Shown: positions 58,451 through 64,000 of the stretch, one piece after another
How the letters are laid out: every line of letters starts with the position of its first letter
How positions within the stretch are numbered: the first letter of the stretch is position 1
Origin: Sciurus carolinensis
Lineage: Eukaryota > Chordata > Mammalia > Rodentia > Sciuridae
Reading direction: 5' to 3'
DNA length: 64,000 bases
NCBI RefSeq assembly: GCF_902686445.1
Contig: NC_062215.1
Span: 29,596,750-29,660,749, forward strand
Notes under the pieces: model-generated
What the model was told of the DNA's origin: nothing
Database searches by the model: none
Seen by the model: the letters and a program-made list of their open reading frames with translations, nothing else
Made by a program: the position numbers and the translations under genes

Positions 58451-59479
58451 AATAAACTAAAAAACAAAAACACAGCTTTTATACGAGTGCATACTACTGT
58501 TGGAAAAATCCTCAGGTTTTCTTATAGTCTTATTGGTGATTACATCTTAGTGATACTGTGTATCAATAGGCACTGTTTAATATTTGTTTAAAAGATTCTT
58601 AGGTCTTTTCATGAGTTTGTGCTAAGGTCTTCATCCCAATTTTAAGACATTCCTGGGGCAAAAATTCTGCTTATTTTTATTTTGTCCCCTTCCTCTTTTC
58701 CTGACAAATTATTTTTCCCACAAGCATCTCTCCATCTTCAGAAGAAAACAAAACAAAAATACCTGCCATATTCAGAATTCTTCCTACAATGAAAGCTTAT
58801 TCATTTTAAAGGCTTTATGAACACAGGCTTCACTAAATACCTGTATTGTGTGTGAGCACTACAACCTAATATTATTTGTTCTACTCAAAACTTTCTCATT
58901 TCATCTAAAGGGTAAAAGATATGATGCAGCAACTGAAATCAGCCCAACCCCAAAACACCTCGATATATTGGGGAATAAAAACCCTGAAATTGGATTCAGA
59001 ACCACAGAATAAATTCCATTTTAACACTCCCCAACTATTGGTTCTTGGAGAACCCAAGTCACTATTTTCTTAAAACCTGTTTCATCAGCTATTAAGTATA
59101 TTTTAAGGCTTAAATGAGACAATACATACAGAGTAATATATACCGGGGAATACAAGGGAAGGAAACATCATGAGACAGCAGAACTGCCAAGTGAAGTCAG
59201 GACAGTGGAACCATCTTAACACTAGACGCTGCAGGTGTACATAGTGACTACTCCCAGCAATTTATAACTGGATGGAGGAAGGACATTAGATTTACAAAAG
59301 TAAAATATCAGTACGGAGGAATGTATGACTTCCCAGAAAGTCCTTAAAATCTGCCTAAATCTAGAGCACTTTTGTGCCACCAAATATCTCTGCCATCCAA
59401 GATTATGTGGATCCCACTCCTCTTCCATTTAACTTTCACTCTAATTCATGGCTATACTTCCAACAGGGAAAATCTGGTC
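58451..59479. other. Unassigned stretch, no gene seen
   Basis: No exon or named repeat recognised. Confidence 0.45.
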
Positions 59480-59665
59480 CTACAACTGCTCTCTGTCATG
59501 TACTTGATGTCCAAGTTTCTCCATGTTGCAAATCCATAAGAATCACAAGGCATATTTGTGAACATACATAGATTCTGAATCACTAATTCTTCAGAGAGAC
59601 CTCAGGTTTTGCATTTTCTAACCAGCTCACAGGTGATGATGAAGCTGGGGACCAAACTTTGAGTC
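59480..59665 (-). repeat. MER5-like fossil, antisense
   Basis: 'agattctgaatcactaattc', 'tttgcattttctaaccagct', 'cacaggtgatgatgaagctg' and 'ggaccaaactttgag' are the antisense order of MER5A (GATTCTGATTCAGTAGGTCTGG ... AACAAGCTCCCAGGTGATGCTGATGCTG ... ACCACACTTTGAG). Confidence 0.7.
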
Positions 59666-59674
59666 ACATAGTTC

Positions 59675-59805
59675 AAAGACAGTGGTTTTCAAACCTGTCT
59701 ATAACTTCAAATACCCCAGAGTATTTCTTAACATACTTGTTTTCTAGATTCCACTCACCAGATATTCTGACTTTATTCTGACTTAGTCTGGGTCATACAG
59801 TGGCA
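59675..59805 (+). repeat. MER5-like fossil, sense
   Basis: 'cagtggttttcaaacctgtc', 'agattccactcaccagat' and 'attctgacttagtctgggtc' follow a second MER5-type copy. The two copies are about 10 bp apart. Confidence 0.65.
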
Positions 59806-59844
59806 TTGTTTTTTTTTTTTAACTTTTCCCTGGGTAATTCTATT

Positions 59845-59990
59845 ATTTAGGTTTTTTTATTTTTAGTTTTTAAATTTTTTTTCATTTTTTATTTTACTTG
59901 TTCTAATTAGTTGTACATGACAGAAGACTGCATTTATACATTTTGAAAGATACATATTGTAGAATCACATCGGTTTTGAGAACTAACTAT
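59845..59990 (-). mobile_element. Truncated L1 3' UTR, antisense
   Basis: T-rich left edge, then 'cttgttctaattagttgtac' and 'atgacagaagactgcattta', as in 50801-50974. Confidence 0.6.
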
Positions 59991-60522
59991 TGTTCTACAG
60001 TTGTCCATATCTCTAGAACTGGTAATCAAATTCATGTCTACCTCAATTTTCTCTTATTTAAAAATGATTTTACTATAACATATTAATCCATGATATTTCT
60101 CTCTGTGTTTTGATCTGCATTTCCTTCCTTCCATTCAAGGCAAGAGAATGTACGGGGTTCATTGACTCAGGAGAGAAATACTATAGAAGAAAAACTAAAA
60201 ATAGCTTGCAAGTCATTAAGTTTCTCTTAGTTTAAGTTTTTAGAAGAATTTCAGAAGAAGTCATGAGGAAGGAAATTGGAAGGACATAGAAGAAATCATG
60301 GGAGTGGTTAACAGAATAAGAATCTGCAAACTTTGGCCAAGAAAAAGAAAAGGAGAAGTCTGTAGATTCTGGGGATCAAGAGAACTTTCCTCCTTTTCTC
60401 TGGAAGTTCTGCTGCCCATGTGTGTTTACTGTATGCATCCAGACTGTAGGCAACATGACAGATGAATCTTGTACCTTAGGTTTAGCACAACACAGTCAGT
60501 GTTCTCAAGAGTTGAAAGATGA
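59991..60522. other. Unassigned stretch, no gene seen
   Basis: No gene or named repeat recognised upstream of the L1 5' end. Confidence 0.4.
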
Positions 60523-61926
60523 GATCCAAGATGGTGGACTAGAGGGAGGCTGCGTTCCTTGTCGCTCCATACTTCCGGTTTCAAGCAGAGGATATCTGTT
60601 TCTTGGTAAGGCAGTTTTTGCTGCTTATTGATTCCCTGGTGTTTACTCCATTTGTATGCTGTGATCACCTGCAGTCTGCCAGCATATCGACGCCTTTTTT
60701 GAGTGCAGATTGCTCACTGTCAGGCGCCTATCATCCGCCATTTGCCTGCCTCTGGCCGGACCATTGCCTGCCTTACACCTATGCATCACCCAATGCATGA
60801 CGTTCACCTCCCGATCTTCCGACAACAGTCAGCAAACTGATTGCAGATCGCCAGTGGAGCACCAACAGCCTGCTGTTGCCTGGAAGTTCACTGTGACAGT
60901 ACCTGCAGGTTTGATTACACGTGGCTGCCACCATTTTGAGACAAAAGCCAGGCCCTGTAGGACCCCTGGTCGAACTGACTGAGCCCTGTTTCCAGGATCC
61001 CTCAGCCCGACAGATCACTCCCTGCCTCTGGGGCCCTCACATCGATTGACTACTCCCTGCCACCAGGACCCCCAGACCAACTGACTGCGCCCCATCACCG
61101 GGACCACACACCAACTGCACCCAGCCTCCAGGATCCTGCAACCACACCAAACACACCGGCCCTCCAGGACCCCTGCCTGACCACCCACATCCCACCTCCA
61201 GGACCTCCTGCTGACCATGTCCACACCGAGAGCTGCAGCTCCCCATTTGCCAACACATTTCAAAGCCAGAGCGGCCATCTTGGATAATCCTGGAAGCCAT
61301 AGCTCAGATCTTTAGGTGGGGCAAATCCCATCCTGAGACGCCTGCTGGAGGCTTGAAGCTCATTGTCAGGTACCTCTCATGCATCAGGCTACTGAACACT
61401 GGGAGGTTTCATTACTATATGACTGTTATACTGTAGATTTTCTTCTTTCTCCTTATAGAAAAAAATTTAAGTTTTTATTTCTTTAGTTTTCTTGCTCTCT
61501 TTTCCTTTAGTTCACCTGTTCCCTCAGTCTCTTTCTCCCTTTTTTGCATGCTAACATCCAATTTCTTTTGATTAGACTCTCACCCTTTCTATTATCTAGA
61601 ACTTCTGTATAATCTTTTCTTATCCTATTAACAGCCACATTCTACATCCCTCTGCATCCTCTTTGTCCTCCATTAGAAACTGCAGACCTTATTACAAATC
61701 TGTTTGTTTTATTGAAGATAATATTTTAACTCATTCTGTTTATTATGACAATTTTGTTATTGTCCTAAAAGGGGCTATTTGATCTAGGATTGCATAGTGT
61801 CTGAATTGGGTGCTGCTAATATTGTTTTCCCCTTAAAGAAAGGGTTTTGGAAACCTATAGGGCCACTATAAGCCTATAGGGGAAATCTGCAATACCCCAG
61901 ATCTGCACTGCTAGAGGAGAAGATAC
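60523..61926 (+). mobile_element. LINE-1 5' UTR, copy 1
   Basis: Starts GATCCAAGATGGTGGACTAG. The CCAAGATGG core (60526-60534) matches the YY1-type site known from L1 5' ends. About 1.4 kb of GC-richer sequence leads to ORF1. A 35-bp tandem array occupies 60959-61232. The 3' third is pyrimidine-rich. Several 65-96-codon frames lie inside on both strands and are probably not genes, although they overlap on the antisense side over the array. This is the internal promoter region in known L1s. Confidence 0.8.
60959..61232 (+). repeat. About eight 35-bp tandem units in the L1 5' UTR
   Basis: Unit starts at about 60959, 60994, 61030, 61065, 61100, 61130, 61166 and 61200. Most begin AGGACCCC or AGGATCC/GGGACC and end TCC or ACC. 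Unit lengths are 35, 36, 35, 35, 30, 36, 34 and about 33 bp, which rules out a chance alignment of C-rich text. The middles vary (gaccaactgactgcgcccc in unit 4). This resembles the tandem monomers of mouse L1 in principle, but the unit is much shorter. Confidence 0.85.
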
Positions 61927-62958
61927 ATGAACAACATGAAAAAACAAGGGAAGAAAATGATCCAAACAAATCTAGATTCTATATTAATAGAATCCAATGA
62001 CAGTATGTTAGAAGAAATGTCAGAAAAGGACTTCAGATTATACATGATTAAGAAAATTCGCGAAGCAAAGGATGAGATAAGAGAGCAAATGCAGGCAATG
62101 AATGATAATACCAATAAGCTGAAAGAGCATCTGCAGGAAGCAAAAGATCATTTCAATAAAGAGATAGAGATTCTCAAAAAAAAAAAAAAAAAAAAAAAAA
62201 CAAATGGAAATCCTTGAAATGAGGGAAACAATAAACCAAATGAAAAATTCAATGGAAAGCATCACCAAAAGACTAGACCACGGGGAAGACAGAACCTCAG
62301 ACAATGAAGACAAAATATTTAATCTTGAAAATAAAGTTGCCCAGAGAAGATGGTAAGAAATCATGAACAGAATCTCCAAGAACTATGGGATATCATGAAA
62401 AGACCAAATTTAAGAATTATTGGGATTGAGGAAGGCACAGAGATACAAACCAAATGAATGAACAACCTATTCAATGAAATAATATCAGAAAATTTCCCAA
62501 ACCTAAAGAATGAAATGGAAAATCAAATACAAGAGGCTTACAGAACACCAAATGCACAAAATCACAACAGATCCACACCAAGGCACATTATAATGAAAAT
62601 GCCTAACATTCAAAATAAAGATAGGATTTTGAAGACAGCGAGAGAAGAGCAAGAGATTACATATAGGGGGAGACAAATACGGATAGCAGCCGACTTCTCA
62701 ACCCAGATTCTAAAAGCTACAAGGGCCTGAAACAACATATTTCAAGCTCTGAAAGAACATGGTTGCCAACCAAGAATCCTATACCCAACAAAACTAACCT
62801 TTAGATTTGAAAATGAAATAAAATCCTTCCATGATAAACAAAAGTTAAAAGAATTTATAAATAGAAAGCCTGCACTACAGAATATTCTCAACAAAATATT
62901 CCATGAGGAGGAAATGAAAAACAACAATGTATGTCAGCAAAGGGAGGAACTACCTTAG
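61927..62958 (+). pseudogene. LINE-1 ORF1 relic
   Basis: ORF1p is the L1 RNA-binding nucleic-acid chaperone that forms trimers through a coiled coil. The relic starts at ATG 61927 and reads about 90 codons of charged, coiled-coil-like sequence (KKIREAKDEIREQMQAMNDN region, residues 40-60). It then enters 25 consecutive A (62176-62200), where the frame shifts by one, and leaves that frame near TAA 62354. The original frame resumes at about 62350 with 'NLQELWDIMKRPNLRIIGIE', the RRM-domain entry typical of ORF1p. In-frame TGA at 62455 and TGA at 62728 (probably from TGG, Trp) follow. The C-terminal domain keeps 'NIFQALKEHGCQPRILYP' and 'KLTFRF', ending EELP then TAG at 62956-62958. Total about 344 codons, near the usual ORF1 length, so it is dead by point lesions and not truncated. 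Confidence 0.9.
62176..62200 (+). repeat. A25 homopolymer within ORF1
   Basis: 25 consecutive A inside the ORF1 coiled-coil coding segment, read as eight Lys codons plus one base. A length of 24 would keep the frame that continues past it, so slippage is the likely cause of the frameshift. Confidence 0.95.
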
Positions 62959-63013
62959 AGAAAAACCACTCAAAGGAGAAACCAAGCCAACTTAAAAACC
63001 AAAAGTAAGCCAA
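62959..63013 (+). other. L1 inter-ORF spacer
   Basis: A-rich 55 bp between the ORF1 stop and the ORF2 start region, as usual for L1. Confidence 0.7.
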
Positions 63014-63770
63014 AAGACTGGGAATACAAATCATATCTCAATAATAACCCTGAACGTTAATGGCCTAAACTCATCAATCAAAAGACATAGACTGGCAGAA
63101 TGGATTAAAAAGAAAGACCCAACAATATGCTGCCTGCAAGAGACTCATCTCATAGAAAAACACATCCACAGACTAAAGGTGAAAGGATGGGGAAAAACCT
63201 ACCACACTCATGGACTCAGTAAAAAAGTGGGGGTTTCCATCCTTATATCAGATAAAACAGATCAATATCAAGCAATGAAATAGAAGAAGTCGTTAAAAAC
63301 CTACCATCCAAGAAAAGCCCAGGACCAGACGGATTCTCAGCCGAGTTCGATAAGACCTTCAAAGAAGATCTCATTCCAATACTTCTCAAAGTATTCTAGG
63401 AAATAGAAAAAGAGGGTACCCTACCAAACTCATTCTATGAAGCTAATATCACCCTCATACCCAAACCAGGAAAAGACACATCAAGGAAAGAAAATTTTAG
63501 ACCAATATCCTTGATGAATATAGATGCAAAGATCCTTAACAAAATATTGGCAAACCATATCCAAAAGCGTATTAAGAAATTCGTGCACCACGATCAAGTG
63601 GGGTTCATCCCTGGAATGTAAGGATGGTTTAACATCCGTAAGGCAATAAATGTAATCCATCATGTCAATAGACTTAAGTATAAGAATCATGTGGTTATTT
63701 CAATTGACGCAGAAAAAGAGTTTGACAAAATACAATACCCCTTCATGCTCAAAACACTAGAAAAAATAGG
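63014..63770 (+). pseudogene. LINE-1 ORF2 relic, internally deleted and cut off
   Basis: ORF2p supplies the endonuclease and reverse transcriptase of L1. The expected start ATG seems changed to AAG (63014). The endonuclease N-terminus is recognisable: 'ITLNVNGLN' (about 63045), 'CLQETHL' (about 63133, containing the catalytic Glu), '[13 protein letters not shown]' (63225-63260). At about 63262 the text jumps directly to the start of the RT region ('KSPGPDGFS'-type, about 63318, in another frame), a loss of roughly 300 codons relative to the usual L1 ORF2. RT text continues to '[14 protein letters not shown]' (63690-63735, RT motif A), then stops at about 63768 where a second L1 5' end begins. 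Several frameshifts and stops (TAG near 63397, TAA near 63618). Confidence 0.88.
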
Positions 63771-64000
63771 GGCGATCCAAGATGGCGGCCTAGAGGGAGA
63801 CTGCACCCCCAGTCGCTCCAGAACCCAGGAGTTAAGAAGGGGAGGCATTGAGAGACTCAGACTGAAATAGAGCCACAGGTGAGTCTGCCCACTGGGTAAA
63901 GCTCGGCCCGGGTGGCAGGCCCAGATAGAGGTGGCTTATCGGAGCCGGGCAGGGCAGCTAGAGTCATCCACAGGCAGCCCTGCGCACTCCGGCGGTGGGC
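63768..64000 (+). mobile_element. Second LINE-1 5' UTR, cut by the window end
   Basis: Starts GATCCAAGATGGCGGCCTAG (from about 63774) in the same orientation as the first L1. The YY1-type CCAAGATGGCGG is at 63777-63788. After about 45 bp shared with the 5' end of copy 1, the sequence is unrelated to it: GC-rich, with 'ggtgagtctgcccactgggt' and 'gctcggcccgggtggcaggc'. The CpG-containing sequence and the intact motif suggest a younger element. Its ORFs, if present, lie beyond the window. Confidence 0.85.

Noticed and set aside
60710..61300. Overlapping 79-90-codon frames on both strands in the L1 5' UTR
   Set aside because: They follow the GC-rich tandem array. An antisense L1 ORF0-type peptide is known in primates, but nothing here identifies one.
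1..64000. CRISPR array, bacterial operon, phage or toxin system
   Set aside because: No regularly spaced repeats with unique spacers, no prokaryotic gene density; the repeat content is mammalian.

Overview
This is a stretch of a mammalian nuclear genome, most likely a squirrel-family rodent (Sciuridae: ground squirrel, marmot or tree squirrel). The evidence is the repeat content. Many SINEs carry a B1-like (7SL-derived) left half joined to an ID-like (tRNA-Ala/BC1-type) right half, alongside free-standing ID SINEs. This B1-ID dimer is known from squirrels and dormice. LINE-1 is abundant and there are several MaLR-like LTRs; MIR, L2, MER5 and MLT1 fossils mark it as placental. The species call is inference from repeats; no gene identifies it.

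I found no convincing protein-coding exon, tRNA, rRNA or structural RNA gene. The open reading frames are short, lack homology I recognise, and lie in LINEs, LTRs or low-complexity DNA. The only real coding relics are LINE-1 ORF1 and ORF2. The window is intergenic or deep intronic.

Layout. 1-15 kb: mostly unassigned sequence with MIR/L2 fossils, an ERV LTR at 4.0-4.56 kb, a duplicated 75-bp segment (5.79 and 7.13 kb), ID SINEs (10.4 and 13.95 kb) and a possible conserved noncoding block (12.2-12.6 kb). 15-24 kb: old L1 and L2 fragments, MaLR LTRs (17.48 and 19.04 kb), B1-ID SINEs and an MLT1 LTR (22.17 kb). 24.4-30.2 kb: one ancient antisense L1 carrying seven later insertions, one of which sits inside another. 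30-42 kb: unassigned DNA, SINEs, L1 pieces on both strands and a MER5. 42-53 kb: MLT1, a compact LTR with exact target duplications, L1/HAL1-like pieces, a large antisense L1 interrupted by an LTR, and an LTR-like stretch at 52.8-53.4 kb. 53-60 kb: long microsatellites, a MaLR LTR, a B1-ID SINE and two adjacent MER5 copies. 60.5-64 kb: a LINE-1 with 5' UTR, ORF1 and a shortened ORF2, into which a second L1 seems to have inserted; the second one's 5' end runs off the window.

The elements do not form a pathway. The history is repeated retrotransposition, with L1 supplying the machinery for itself and for the SINEs, and layers of insertions giving relative ages. The most distinctive sequence is the LINE-1 pair at the right end: a 35-bp tandem array in a 5' UTR, a 25-A run with a frameshift in ORF1, and two 5' ends that share only about their first 45 bp. 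No new defence, toxin, CRISPR or metabolic system is visible.
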